A stretch of 64,000 bases of DNA from contig QUJQ01000005.1 of the NCBI GenBank assembly GCA_003480725.1, positions 17,162-81,161 on the forward strand, read 5' to 3'. Made by a program: the position numbers and the translations under genes. The notes beneath the pieces are model-generated. The model saw only the letters and a list, made by a program, of their open reading frames with translations, made no database searches and was not told the origin of the DNA. This stretch comes from Clostridiaceae bacterium AM27-36LB. GTDB lineage: Bacteria; Bacillota; Clostridia; Lachnospirales; Lachnospiraceae. The stretch's first letter is position 1. Each line of letters opens with the position of its first letter. This document shows positions 7,461 to 16,378 of this stretch, piece by piece.

Positions 7461-8657
7461 ATGCTGATTCAATTTAGTGTAGAGAACTTTCTCTCTATCA
7501 AAGATAATGTCGTGTTATCCCTGCTTGCCAGTAAGGATAACGAACATCCGGAGCACCTGATTGTGGACGGAAACAAAAAGCATTTGAAGTCTGCCGTGAT
7601 TTACGGCGCCAATGCTTCCGGAAAGTCCAATGTCTTGAATGCGTTTTGGTTCATGGTAAATTATGTGCTGACTTCGCATAACCAGCAGCTCCACAAAACC
7701 ATTGAGCGTTCGCCGTTCAAGTTTGACCGGGAAACACCCTCTCGCCCCAGCAGCTTTGAGGTCATCTTCACCACAAATGGCATCCGATATGCGTATGGCT
7801 TTTCTGTAACAGACAAAGCTGTTATCGAAGAATATCTGTATTACTATCCCAATGGCAGGCAGGCACTCATTTTTGAGCGAAAAGACACAAAAGATTTTCG
7901 CTTTACCGTTGATGTCGATGAACAAAACACTCTCAAGGATCGCACTTCGGCCAACAAGCTCTATCTGTCTGTCGCATCAAACTGGAGCTATTCCAAAGTG
8001 ATTCCGGTTCTGGAATGGTTTGCTTCCTGCCAGATCATCACGAAAAATTCTGTTGCAGATGCCTACGGCCTTGAAGCAGAACAACTCAAAGATGATGATT
8101 ACCGGCATGTGATCGCCTCTATGCTGCGTGTTGCAGATTTTGGCATACAGTCCCTTCAGATGCGTGATGCAGAACCCGCTCCTTCTCAGCACAATGATAT
8201 CTTTACCAATATTGAGGCCATTCACACGGTACAGGATACAGAGGGAAATACTTCTTCCTACGCGCTGAACATGGCAGAGGAATCTGATGGCACCAACAGT
8301 TATTTCAAACTGATCGGTGTTGTAAAAAAGGTGCTAGATGAAGGAACCCTTCTTGTCGCTGACGAGATGGACGCTCATCTGCATCCTCTTCTGACAAAGC
8401 ATCTGGTCTCGCTTTTTAACAGCGTGGAGTTCAATCCAAATGGAGCCCAGTTGATTTTCACATCACACAACACCAATCTTCTTGACCTGGATGTACTGAG
8501 GAGAGATCAGATTTGGTTTACCGAAAAAGACGAGCAAACAGCGGCTACCGATCTGTTCTCCCTTTACGATTTTTCCATCCGCAAGGATGCCAAGGTGGAG
8601 AAGGGCTATCTGATTGGCCGTTATGGTGCGATCCCCTTTATCAAGGGAGGGCTGTAA
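7461..8657 (+). CDS. RloA/AbiLi-like AAA (ABC/SMC-type) ATPase, putative phage defence
   Basis: 398 residues. It opens with the AAA15/OLD-type N-terminus (MLIQFSVENFLSIKD) and a Walker A loop YGANASGKSN at residues ~48-57. Near the C-terminus are a Walker B with LLVADEMDAHLHP and the following QLIFTSHNTNLLD, the signature of RloA/AbiL/OLD-class ATPases. Partnering with RloB just downstream (one base between stop and start) defines a two-gene module known from AbiL-type abortive infection and from RloAB genes inside restriction loci. The cassette has its own promoter and terminator and separates the S1 gene from the pilin genes, so it looks inserted. Activity against phage is inferred from family. 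Confidence 0.85.
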   Translation: MLIQFSVENFLSIKDNVVLSLLASKDNEHPEHLIVDGNKKHLKSAVIYGANASGKSNVLNAFWFMVNYVLTSHNQQLHKTIERSPFKFDRETPSRPSSFEVIFTTNGIRYAYGFSVTDKAVIEEYLYYYPNGRQALIFERKDTKDFRFTVDVDEQNTLKDRTSANKLYLSVASNWSYSKVIPVLEWFASCQIITKNSVADAYGLEAEQLKDDDYRHVIASMLRVADFGIQSLQMRDAEPAPSQHNDIFTNIEAIHTVQDTEGNTSSYALNMAEESDGTNSYFKLIGVVKKVLDEGTLLVADEMDAHLHPLLTKHLVSLFNSVEFNPNGAQLIFTSHNTNLLDLDVLRRDQIWFTEKDEQTAATDLFSLYDFSIRKDAKVEKGYLIGRYGAIPFIKGGL

Positions 8658-8658
8658 A

Positions 8659-9306
8659 ATGGCACGTGGAAAAATTGAAAAGCGTGGACAGCGACGCAGA
8701 AAAATAAAGCCTGTCATTCTGATTGTAACGGAGGGTTCTCAAACTGAGCCTAAGTATTTTGAACACTACCGCAACCGTCAGACAAACATTGATATTCGTG
8801 TGGTCGGCAGCCGCACCAGCGGAGGTGAAACTGATTACCTCAGCCTGATCAGGAAAGCCGTGGAATATCAGAACAAAAATCAGATTTCCGTATCAGAGGG
8901 AGACTCTGTATGGGTAGTTGCAGATGGAGATGTGAACTACAACAACCCTGACCCCATCACTGCAAAGGACAGTCTGCTCTCCAAGGCAAGGAAAATGGCA
9001 GATGCGAAGGGGATTCAGATTGCACTCTCCAATCCCTGCTTTGAATTTTGGTATCTGTTGCATTTCCAGTACACCACCAAATTTTTCAAAGACTATCCCG
9101 CAGTGAAAAACGCATTGACCACTTATCTCCCTGATTATGAGAAAGCTGGCGATGTATATAACCAGTTAGCAGAGCATACAGCCATTGCGATTCAGAACGC
9201 CAAACGTGTAGAGCAATACCATCTTCAAAATGACAGCAGCAAACCGTTTGGAATTGCTGTCAATCCATTTACCGACATCTATCAGCTGGTGGAATCACTG
9301 CTGTAA
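8659..9306 (+). CDS. RloB/AbiLii-like Toprim-type effector
   Basis: 215 residues from the ATG one base after the rloA-like stop, with GGAGG upstream. The N-terminus is basic (GKIEKRGQRRRKIK), then the family motif ILIVTEGSQTEPKYF with the catalytic-type Glu, and VWVVADGDVNYN and ALSNPCFEFWYLLHF, all typical of the RloB-like domain, a Toprim-related nuclease fold. It is presumed to be the effector (nucleic-acid cleavage, perhaps tRNA or DNA) licensed by the ATPase next door. Translationally coupled pair; a strong terminator follows. Confidence 0.85.
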   Translation: MARGKIEKRGQRRRKIKPVILIVTEGSQTEPKYFEHYRNRQTNIDIRVVGSRTSGGETDYLSLIRKAVEYQNKNQISVSEGDSVWVVADGDVNYNNPDPITAKDSLLSKARKMADAKGIQIALSNPCFEFWYLLHFQYTTKFFKDYPAVKNALTTYLPDYEKAGDVYNQLAEHTAIAIQNAKRVEQYHLQNDSSKPFGIAVNPFTDIYQLVESLL

Positions 9307-9415
9307 TGTTTCAAAGAAACATGGTTGGCACAAAATTGTCTCTACATTGGCACAGTCCTGCCCTTTCGCCGTAAATCCATATCTGTTATACTTGATACAG
9401 TCAAAACTTTGCATA

Positions 9416-9445
9416 GCAGCCGCTCCGGTTTGGAGCGGCTGTTTT
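9416..9445 (+). terminator. rho-independent terminator of the defence cassette
   Basis: CAGCCGCTCC (9417-9426) pairs perfectly with GGAGCGGCTG (9432-9441), followed by four T. Confidence 0.8.
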
Positions 9446-9462
9446 CAATTTCAGTAAAGGTG

Positions 9463-9921
9463 GTGGTTTCTATTCTCTTTCAAAAAGCCCGGAAAATGCT
9501 GAACAACGAGCGGGGCGAGGCCAACTATTTCAGTACGGTGGTCTTTATCTTCATCGCTGTCCTGCTGCTGGCCTTCATTATCGACCTGTTCAGCATCATT
9601 TCCACCAAGCAGGAACTTGACCATGCCGCCGATCAGATGGTCAAACAAATCCAGCTTTCCGGCGGCGTCAACGGCGAGACCGATGAGCTGTTTGAATTTT
9701 TGAGTTCTCAGATCGAAGGAGCCGAAAATATTTCCTACTCCATTGACGCTACCTACACATCACCCAGGCCATCCGGTATGACAAATGCCATCCAGTTGGG
9801 CACCCCCTTCTTCATTACTATCGAGGGAGATGCCAAACTGGGCGGGTTCTGGAATTTTGACCTGGTAAACATCACAGTGGTTGCCCGTGGCAGCGGCGTC
9901 AGTGAGCACTACTGGAAGTGA
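9463..9921 (+). CDS. DUF4320-like prepilin/pseudopilin
   Basis: A short N-terminus carrying NNERGEANYF is followed by a ~22-residue hydrophobic helix (STVVFIFIAVLLLAFIIDLF) and a ~100-residue outer domain. The architecture matches TadE-like pseudopilins, and the sequence recalls DUF4320. The RG|E junction resembles a type IV prepilin cleavage site for the peptidase at 12824. The legal start GTG 9463 is too close to AAAGG. An ATT at 9472 sits at ideal distance from AGGTGG and would give MLFQKARKML; ATG 9496 has no site. First gene of the pilus locus after the defence cassette. Confidence 0.75.
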   Translation: MVSILFQKARKMLNNERGEANYFSTVVFIFIAVLLLAFIIDLFSIISTKQELDHAADQMVKQIQLSGGVNGETDELFEFLSSQIEGAENISYSIDATYTSPRPSGMTNAIQLGTPFFITIEGDAKLGGFWNFDLVNITVVARGSGVSEHYWK

Positions 9922-9929
9922 GGTGACCT

Positions 9930-10430
9930 ATGAAACGTATATTCCTGCGGCTGAAACAGCCGCTGCGAAACGAACGGGGCGAGATCACCTTTTTCGCCTG
10001 CTTTTTTGTGGTAGGTATCGTGATGCTGATTTCCTTCCTGCTCCTGTACGCTTCCATCCGGATCACCTGCATCAACATCCGCAACGGCGCTAAAATGGAG
10101 TTAAATAACCTCAGCGGCACGATTTATGCAGACACCTACCGCTCCCAGCGTGAAACCAACTTTGAAGAGTACCTAAATACCCTTTACTCCAGCAGTGACT
10201 ATACCGACATGCTGGAGGCTACAGTGGCAGGCGGCCTGGACTCCAAGATTCCGCTTTCAACGGAGGATTACAAGGTTTCCAACATCAGTCTGGAGTTCAA
10301 TGTAGAGGATGGACGGGTTGAGTACATCTTTTACTGTGATGTGGAGTTCTATGTGCAGATGTTCGGTCACAGTTATCCGGCTATCACCCAACGGGTGGAG
10401 CTGACAGGCTACCACAACACAAAATTCTAA
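9930..10430 (+). CDS. TadE/F-like pseudopilin
   Basis: 166 residues after GAGGTGA. The N-terminus (LRNERGEITFFA) has the same RG|E junction as its neighbours and leads into a membrane helix (residues ~23-45, CFFVVGIVMLISFLLLYAS). The remaining ~115 residues form an extracytoplasmic domain with a beta-rich end (VEYIFYCDVEFYVQMF). This is the layout of TadE/TadF minor pilins. It lies eight bases after the DUF4320-like gene, and both are likely processed by the prepilin peptidase encoded downstream. I do not recognise a specific family name. Confidence 0.7.
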   Translation: MKRIFLRLKQPLRNERGEITFFACFFVVGIVMLISFLLLYASIRITCINIRNGAKMELNNLSGTIYADTYRSQRETNFEEYLNTLYSSSDYTDMLEATVAGGLDSKIPLSTEDYKVSNISLEFNVEDGRVEYIFYCDVEFYVQMFGHSYPAITQRVELTGYHNTKF

Positions 10431-10504
10431 CAATACTGTTGAAAGCCCGGCACATTCTACCGTATAGGCTTTATATAACAGCAAAAAAGGAGTGTATGTA
10501 AAAT

Positions 10505-11074
10505 ATGAAGGAGTTTTTCCAATCCAAAGGCTTTATTGTTTCCTCGCTGGCTCTCCTCTGTGTCACTATTCTGGGTGTCTGCTGGTTCGTAAGCCGCGAC
10601 CGTACCGGAGATTTTAGACCGGATGAATCCCCACCCAGCAGCGTCACCGGCGCTTGGTCAGATGGCGGCACACAGACAGATGGTGATAATGGAGCAGATG
10701 CTTATGCTCCCGGCCAGTCCACAGATGCCGAAGAAGAATATCCCAAAGTAACCTCCCAAACGGAGGATGAGGTTGTGATCGACTTCACCGATACTGAAAA
10801 GCTTGAAGAAACGCCTCCTCCGGTGCCGGAAGGTAAGACCGAAATCAAAGATCCTGGTCAGGAGCATACCGTCAATCCCGACCCGTCAGTTCCGGAGGTC
10901 ACTGCCCCGCCCGCCGAGCAAGCGCCGCCCAGCAATGAGCCGGTTCCAGGCTCCAGCAACGGAAATGGAGCTGTATATGATCCGGTGTTTGGCTGGGTTG
11001 TTCCCGGCAATGTACAGCAGTCCACCGGTGACAGCGATGGAGATCTGAACAAACAGGTCGGCAATATGGGCTGA
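10505..11074 (+). CDS. membrane-anchored proline-rich protein (DUF6550-like)
   Basis: 189 residues; one N-terminal transmembrane anchor (residues ~10-29, IVSSLALLCVTILGVCWFV) and an otherwise disordered, acidic, Pro/Ser/Thr-rich outer region, with short repeats such as PSVPEVTAPPAEQAPP. No enzymatic motif. Similar proteins (DUF6550, name from memory) occur at the same place in related element pilus loci. It may be a wall-spanning or periplasm-like linker of the pilus machine; that is inference. Confidence 0.6.
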   Translation: MKEFFQSKGFIVSSLALLCVTILGVCWFVSRDRTGDFRPDESPPSSVTGAWSDGGTQTDGDNGADAYAPGQSTDAEEEYPKVTSQTEDEVVIDFTDTEKLEETPPPVPEGKTEIKDPGQEHTVNPDPSVPEVTAPPAEQAPPSNEPVPGSSNGNGAVYDPVFGWVVPGNVQQSTGDSDGDLNKQVGNMG

Positions 11075-11154
11075 TTTACTACAACTGAATATGGCACTAC
11101 TTGGCCGTCACAGGATTGTGGCGGCCTTCCTATTTTCAAAAGGAATGGAGCGTG

Positions 11155-12852
11155 ATGTATTTGAAACGACTTCTCGCCTTCCTATGCTGCTTTACCCTTG
11201 TTTTCTGTCTATTCCCCTCCTCTGCCTTTGCAACGGGCGGAAACGGAAACATAGATGGCGGCGGTGGCAGCATGGGTCACGGCACAAGCAGCAACTTCTG
11301 GAATTCAGGCAACGATGGCGTCCGTATTACTGTTGTTGACGCATCCAGCGGAACTGCCGTATCTTCTCCGCTGGACTTTTCAAACCGGACACAGAAGACC
11401 AATCTTCTCCATTTTGGGAAAGTCAACAAACTGCAATACCTGGGCGGCGCCGGTCTCTCCCTCCAGTCCGGCGTTGCCTATTCCTGCATTAGACCTACAC
11501 AGTCTATGCCCACAATCGTCAGCAGTAAGGGGCAGAGCAACATCGAAGCCATCAAACGGTATTTCTGTTCTGAATATGCGTGCATGATGGTCGCTCAGGC
11601 AGCCGGAGTCGATTATGAGCGGATGATTGCCGGCGAGTACAAGCTGCTGATCGAGCCCATTGCCTATTTCACACACAACGGCCAGTACTACTGTATGACA
11701 GCTACTGAAGCCGGCCTGTATGATCAGATGTCCGGCGGCAATCTGCGGAAAACCATGACCTCGCTTACCCATAAAAATCTGCCGCTGTCAATGTTCCTGG
11801 AATTCAGCGACCTTGGCATCTCCGCCTGGACAGGCAGCACCACTGGAAAGCAGAACAATTCCGACATCATCAGCACCCTTGGCGTTGGTATCGTCTGGTT
11901 TGATGAAGCTCCGCCGGAAGGAGAAATTGAGGCCCCTGATGTCGAATACCGAGTAGATACGGATGTGATCACCGCCGTCACACTGCGGACAGATCAGGAT
12001 CTGACGCCGGATAATCCGGCATCGGTTACCTTCCATATCCTCGGCATCACCTACCGGGTCAATGATATAGTGATCCCAGCCGGTGACAGTCAGGTAGTCT
12101 GGGTCAAATGGCATACCCCCTCCACCCCACAGACCGTGACCATTACAGTATCTGTCAGCGGCGCCTATACCGCTCAGGATACCTTTGTCGCAAAGATCGT
12201 GGATCTGAATGAGCACATTCCGCCTGACCCTGTGGCAACCGACACGAATCCCGGCTACTCTGTGCCGCCCCTCCCCAGTGAAACGCAGAAGCTCACTGCC
12301 AACTGGGGCGTCTGGAGCTGCTACTGGGTGCCTGTATGGGTATGGTGCGACCACGGTGAAGATGGCGGGCACTGGGTTGATGAAGGATATTGGGAATACG
12401 AATATACGGGCTACTCCGCTTCCATCAGCGGCGAGATGTCCCTAATGCCAGACGATATTGTACCCACAGCATCCGGCAAGACGATGAAAAGCGGGTACGG
12501 CGTTAAAACCGAAGTGCGGGCAACGCTGTCCACAGATGCCCCGACCAGCCACATTACTTATCCTCAAACCGCTTTTTCCGTATTTCCTGAGTTCCAGTAT
12601 CAGACCTATCTGCGGCTTCTGCAGCGTTCCGGCGGCCAAAGTGCAAAATTCATCTTCAAGCCCAACGAGTTTTCTACCTATGACCGGACAGTGCATTTCA
12701 CACCGCTGTGGTTCCCCGATGCCACCGACTACACCATCTATACACAGGTGTGGGATACCTGGACTCCTGACGGCATGTTATCCATCAACCTAAATGACTA
12801 TGTTTCGATCCAAGGGAGCCTTTATGATGACTGGTATACCAATCGAGAATAA
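11155..12852 (+). CDS. large secreted protein of the pilus locus
   Basis: 565 residues. A clear Sec signal peptide (MYLKRLLAFLCCFTLVFCLF, cleavage near SSAFA) is followed by a Gly/Ser/Asn-rich stretch, an alpha/beta domain around FCSEYACMMVAQAAGVDY, and beta-sandwich-like repeats (VTFHILGITYRVNDIVIPAG, VTITVSVSGAYTAQD). A Trp-rich segment (WGVWSCYWVPVWVWC) lies near residue 385. No sortase motif or C-terminal anchor is seen. Likely an exported adhesin or tip/shaft accessory of the Tad-like pilus. The start ATG 11155 was chosen because it opens the signal peptide; the longer frame upstream lacks a ribosome site. Its end overlaps the peptidase gene by 29 bases. Confidence 0.7.
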   Translation: MYLKRLLAFLCCFTLVFCLFPSSAFATGGNGNIDGGGGSMGHGTSSNFWNSGNDGVRITVVDASSGTAVSSPLDFSNRTQKTNLLHFGKVNKLQYLGGAGLSLQSGVAYSCIRPTQSMPTIVSSKGQSNIEAIKRYFCSEYACMMVAQAAGVDYERMIAGEYKLLIEPIAYFTHNGQYYCMTATEAGLYDQMSGGNLRKTMTSLTHKNLPLSMFLEFSDLGISAWTGSTTGKQNNSDIISTLGVGIVWFDEAPPEGEIEAPDVEYRVDTDVITAVTLRTDQDLTPDNPASVTFHILGITYRVNDIVIPAGDSQVVWVKWHTPSTPQTVTITVSVSGAYTAQDTFVAKIVDLNEHIPPDPVATDTNPGYSVPPLPSETQKLTANWGVWSCYWVPVWVWCDHGEDGGHWVDEGYWEYEYTGYSASISGEMSLMPDDIVPTASGKTMKSGYGVKTEVRATLSTDAPTSHITYPQTAFSVFPEFQYQTYLRLLQRSGGQSAKFIFKPNEFSTYDRTVHFTPLWFPDATDYTIYTQVWDTWTPDGMLSINLNDYVSIQGSLYDDWYTNRE

Positions 12853-13330
12853 CCTCTGGACAGCTTACCTGCTTACCATATTTTTTGTGGTGGCCGGCTT
12901 TGCTGTCTACGATGTGCTTTACAGACGGGTGCCTGACCGGGCACTCGTCTTTTTTATCCCCTTAGCTGCCTTGGCGCCGGTCCTGCAGGGGTATTTCCTG
13001 TTAAATCATGGGCTCCCGCCGCTCTTCCTCTGGCCGGTCGCTACCCATGCCCTGGTAGGCGCCCTGCTCGGCTTTTGTATTCCATTGGCAGCTGCACTGG
13101 CAACAAACGGCACTGGCCTGGGCGGCGGGGATATCAAGTTCTGCGGGATATTAGGGCTGGTCTATGGCCCTTCCGGCATGGCACTGGTCTTTCTGACTGC
13201 CGCTGTTACCGCAATGCCTGTGATCTTTCTTCTCAGGCGGCTTTATCGAACTGGGCAGCCCCTTGCTGTCCCGTTCCTGCCATTTCTCGCCTGTGGCTGC
13301 TGTACAGCGACCCTGGCCCAACTATTTTAA
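12824..13330 (+). CDS. type IV (Tad/Flp) prepilin peptidase, A24 family
   Basis: 168 residues, about six membrane helices, lacking the N-terminal methylase domain of PilD, as in TadV/CpaA. The two catalytic aspartates are visible: the first in VYDVLYRRVPD (Asp30) and the second in the GLGGGDIKF motif (Asp103), the GxGD signature. It would cleave the RG|(E/D) leaders of the prepilin-like proteins in this locus. Start chosen at ATG 12824 after AAGGGAG; a longer frame from 12794 lies wholly inside the previous gene. Confidence 0.9.
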   Translation: MMTGIPIENNLWTAYLLTIFFVVAGFAVYDVLYRRVPDRALVFFIPLAALAPVLQGYFLLNHGLPPLFLWPVATHALVGALLGFCIPLAAALATNGTGLGGGDIKFCGILGLVYGPSGMALVFLTAAVTAMPVIFLLRRLYRTGQPLAVPFLPFLACGCCTATLAQLF

Positions 13331-13347
13331 GATAGGAGACAACGCTT

Positions 13348-14187
13348 ATGAAACTGAATAACCGATTCATCTTCGGTATCCTCTCTCTGCTGTTGGCGGC
13401 AGTTATCGCCTTCGTGGCACTTCCAACCATCGCCCGTCAGACCAATGGAAAAGAGGAAATCGTCCGTATCACCCAGCCGGTATTGAAAGGCGAGCAAATC
13501 TCGTCAGAAAATGCCGAGGTGGTTGAGGTAGGGGGCTATAACCTCCCCTCCAACATCGCCCATCAGCTCTCTGATGTAAATGGTCTTTACGCTACCGCCG
13601 ACTTGGCTGTGGGTGACTATATCCTTACCAGCAAGATCAGCTCTGTACCGGTTTCGTCCGATGTGGCGCTCAACAGCATCCCTTCCGGTAAGGTTGCTAT
13701 CTCGCTGACCGTTAAAACACTTGCTTCCGGCCTCTCTGACAAGCTTCAGCCCGGTGACATCATCCGTATTTACCACTTTCTTGATACGGCGGCCGAAGTA
13801 CCGGAACTGCGTTTTGTCAAAGTATTGTCCGTCACAGACTCAGACGGCATCAATGTGGATAATGCCAAGGAGCCCACGGAGGATGAAGAAAAACAGCAGT
13901 CAGCCACCATCACTGTGCTGGCAAGCCCTGAACAGGCGAAGATCATTACCGGTCTTGAAAATGACGGCGTAGCTCATGTGGCTCTTATCTCCCGCAACAA
14001 TGACAAACTGGCAGATGAGCTGCTTGCCGAGCAGGATAAGACTCTGCAGGAAATCTACTTCCCCGAAACTTTGATTGAGGAAGAAGCTGCAGATACGGAA
14101 AATTCTGACGCTGAAGGTGAACCCCAGGAAACGGTAAATGCAGAGACTGCACAATCCACCAATGAAACTGCACCCTCGGCAGAATAA
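13348..14187 (+). CDS. CpaB/RcpC-like SAF-domain pilus assembly protein
   Basis: 279 residues. One N-terminal membrane helix (FGILSLLLAAVIAFVALP) is followed by an SAF domain (residues ~35-100: IVRITQPVLKGEQISSENAEVVEV, GLYATADLAVGDYILTSKI) and an RcpC-type domain (VAISLTVKTLASGLSDKLQPGDIIRIY). The C-terminal ~45 residues are acidic and low-complexity. CpaB proteins sit outside the membrane in Tad pilus machines. In a Gram-positive cell without an outer-membrane secretin, it may guide the pilus through the wall. Confidence 0.85.
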   Translation: MKLNNRFIFGILSLLLAAVIAFVALPTIARQTNGKEEIVRITQPVLKGEQISSENAEVVEVGGYNLPSNIAHQLSDVNGLYATADLAVGDYILTSKISSVPVSSDVALNSIPSGKVAISLTVKTLASGLSDKLQPGDIIRIYHFLDTAAEVPELRFVKVLSVTDSDGINVDNAKEPTEDEEKQQSATITVLASPEQAKIITGLENDGVAHVALISRNNDKLADELLAEQDKTLQEIYFPETLIEEEAADTENSDAEGEPQETVNAETAQSTNETAPSAE

Positions 14188-14214
14188 TCAAATCAAGGAA
14201 GGAGGATCTTCGTT

Positions 14215-15009
14215 ATGGGTAAAGTTATCACCGTCTGGGGAAGCCCAGGCAGCGGCAAATCCATGTTCTGCTGTATTCTGGCCAAAGCCCTGACCCGGGA
14301 CAAGCGGAAAGCCATCATTATCAATGCCGATATGAATGTCCCTATGCTGCCGGTCTGGCTGCCGGAGCAGATCATCCAGACCAATACCTCTATCGGCCAG
14401 GTTTTGAGCAGTGTGGAGATTGATACATCTCTGGTTGCCAGTCATGTGACAGTGCTGAAAAACTATCCCTTCATTGGGATGATGGGCTATGCGGCAGGAG
14501 AAAACCCGCTGAGCTACCCAGAGGTCAAATATACCATGGTACTGCAGCTCATTCATGCTGCCGCCAAACTGGTAGATTTCGTCATTCTGGACTGCAGCAC
14601 CAGCATGACCAATGTGTTCACTCCCGCCGCCATTGAAGCCGGCGATGTGGTCATCCGTATCCTCACCCCGGACCTAAAGGGCATCAACTACCTGAAAGCC
14701 CATCAACCTCTGCTTGTGGACGAGCGCTTCCGGTTTTCTGAGCATATGACATTCGCCGGTCTGGCCCGTCCCTTCCACGCCTTGGATGAAATGGGCTATA
14801 TCATTGGCGGGTTTGACGGCCTGCTTCCCTACAGTAAGGAGATCGACCGATGTGCTACCGAAGGCGGTATGTTCAAGGCTATCACCTACTGTAACCCCAA
14901 ATACACTGCTTCACTGAACAAGGTACTGGAAATTCTGGAGCAAATGGAACTGGCCGAGCAGTCAGAGGATGATGCGGCGTATGAATGTGAGGAGGATGCC
15001 GATGAGTAA
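14215..15009 (+). CDS. TadZ/CpaE-like P-loop ATPase
   Basis: 264 residues. A MinD/ParA-class P-loop GSPGSGKS lies at residues 9-16, followed by NADMNVPML and the Walker B-like FVILDCSTSM. TadZ/CpaE proteins localise Tad pilus machinery at the membrane. The N-terminal receiver-like domain of CpaE is absent, so this is the short form. The C-terminus is acidic. GGAGGATC precedes the ATG, and its 3' end overlaps the tadA-like gene by eight bases. Confidence 0.8.
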   Translation: MGKVITVWGSPGSGKSMFCCILAKALTRDKRKAIIINADMNVPMLPVWLPEQIIQTNTSIGQVLSSVEIDTSLVASHVTVLKNYPFIGMMGYAAGENPLSYPEVKYTMVLQLIHAAAKLVDFVILDCSTSMTNVFTPAAIEAGDVVIRILTPDLKGINYLKAHQPLLVDERFRFSEHMTFAGLARPFHALDEMGYIIGGFDGLLPYSKEIDRCATEGGMFKAITYCNPKYTASLNKVLEILEQMELAEQSEDDAAYECEEDADE

Positions 15010-16378
15010 TTTGAATGATATATTCTTCACACCGGCCGCCAATCAGGAGCTGACCTATGACCAGGTACTGGAGGATGTGCAGCGGTATTTTGCCGAAAAC
15101 CATGCTTCCACCATTGCCGAAGCCGGGGAAGGCAATGCAGAGCGTGCCACAAGCCTGCTCAAAGAACTGATGGAACACTACATTGTCAAGCGAAAGTATG
15201 CCCTTGACGGGCTCTCTACAAAAGAACTGTGTTCCAAGCTCTATGAGGATATGGCCGGCTACTCCTTTTTGAAGAAATGGATCTATAAACCCGGTGTTGA
15301 GGAGGTCAACATCAATGCCTACAACGACATTGAAGTAATCGAATCCAGTGGGCGCAGCATCAAGATCCCTGATAAATTCAGTTCGCCCCAGCACGCCATC
15401 GATGTGATCCGCAGGATGCTCAACGCCTGCGGCATGGTCATTGATGACACCATGCCCAGCATTGTGGGATTTCTGGACAAGAACATCCGCATTTCGGTGG
15501 ACAAAACTCCCATTGTGGATGCAGATGTAGGCGTCAATGCCTCCATCCGTATTGTCAACCAACAGACCGTCAGTGAAGAAAAACTGCTGAACTCCGGCAG
15601 TGCCACCGCTGAAATGCTTCACTTTCTGACTGCCTGTATCCGATATGGGGTGTCCGTCTGCATTGCTGGCTCCACCGGCTCCGGCAAAACCACGATCATG
15701 GCCTGGCTGCTGTCCAATGTGCCCAATAACCGGCGCCTTATTACCATTGAAGAAGGCAGCCGCGAATTTGATCTGGTCAAGCGGGATGCGCAGGGCAATA
15801 TCCTTAATTCCGTAGTACATCTGCTGACCCGCCCCAGCGAGAACCCTGCGTTGAACATCAATCAGGATTTTCTTCTGGAGCGGGTGCTGCGTAAGCATCC
15901 GGATGTCATCGGTGTAGGTGAAATGCGGTCAGCGGCAGAAAGCCTGTCCGCAGCCGAAAGTTCCCGTACCGGCCATACTGTATGTACCACCATCCACTCC
16001 AACTCCTGCAACAGTACTTACCGCAGGATGATGACCCTTGCCAAACGCAAGTACAACATGGATGACTCCATCCTCATGCAGATCATGGTAGAGGCGTATC
16101 CCATCATCGTCTTTACCAAGCAGCTGGAGGACCGTTCCCGTAAGATCATGGAAATCATCGAGGGCGAGGACTACCAGGACGGGCGGTTGATCGCCCATTC
16201 CCTATACAAATATGAAGTGGAGGACAATGTAACTGATGACCGTGGTGAAACCCGTGTGGTGGGGCACCATAAAAAAATCGGCTTGATCTCCGATTCCTTA
16301 AAAAAAAGGCTGTTGGACAATGGCATTTCCAACAAGGAATTGGAAGAATTCATGCAGCCGCCAAAGGAGGTGGGTTAA
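15002..16378 (+). CDS. TadA/CpaF-like secretion ATPase
   Basis: 458 residues; hexameric type II/IV ATPase driving Tad pilus assembly. Walker A GSTGSGKTT at residues 223-231, an Asp/Glu box ITIEEGSREFDL at 247-258, Walker B VIGVGEMR at 302-309 and the His box GHTVCTTIHSNS at 324-335. The start ATG 15002 follows GGAGG (14991-14995); a longer in-frame start inside tadZ has no site. Part of a tight operon with tadZ, tadB and tadC. Confidence 0.92.
   Translation: MSNLNDIFFTPAANQELTYDQVLEDVQRYFAENHASTIAEAGEGNAERATSLLKELMEHYIVKRKYALDGLSTKELCSKLYEDMAGYSFLKKWIYKPGVEEVNINAYNDIEVIESSGRSIKIPDKFSSPQHAIDVIRRMLNACGMVIDDTMPSIVGFLDKNIRISVDKTPIVDADVGVNASIRIVNQQTVSEEKLLNSGSATAEMLHFLTACIRYGVSVCIAGSTGSGKTTIMAWLLSNVPNNRRLITIEEGSREFDLVKRDAQGNILNSVVHLLTRPSENPALNINQDFLLERVLRKHPDVIGVGEMRSAAESLSAAESSRTGHTVCTTIHSNSCNSTYRRMMTLAKRKYNMDDSILMQIMVEAYPIIVFTKQLEDRSRKIMEIIEGEDYQDGRLIAHSLYKYEVEDNVTDDRGETRVVGHHKKIGLISDSLKKRLLDNGISNKELEEFMQPPKEVG

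Noticed and set aside
9310..9400. Promoter for the pilus locus (TATACT near 9387)
   Set aside because: No acceptable -35 at 16-18 bases, and a terminator lies just downstream; evidence too weak to list.
14882..15898. 338-codon minus-strand frame opposite tadA
   Set aside because: Lies across a well-supported TadA/CpaF gene with complete ATPase motifs; no domain or ribosome site on the minus strand.
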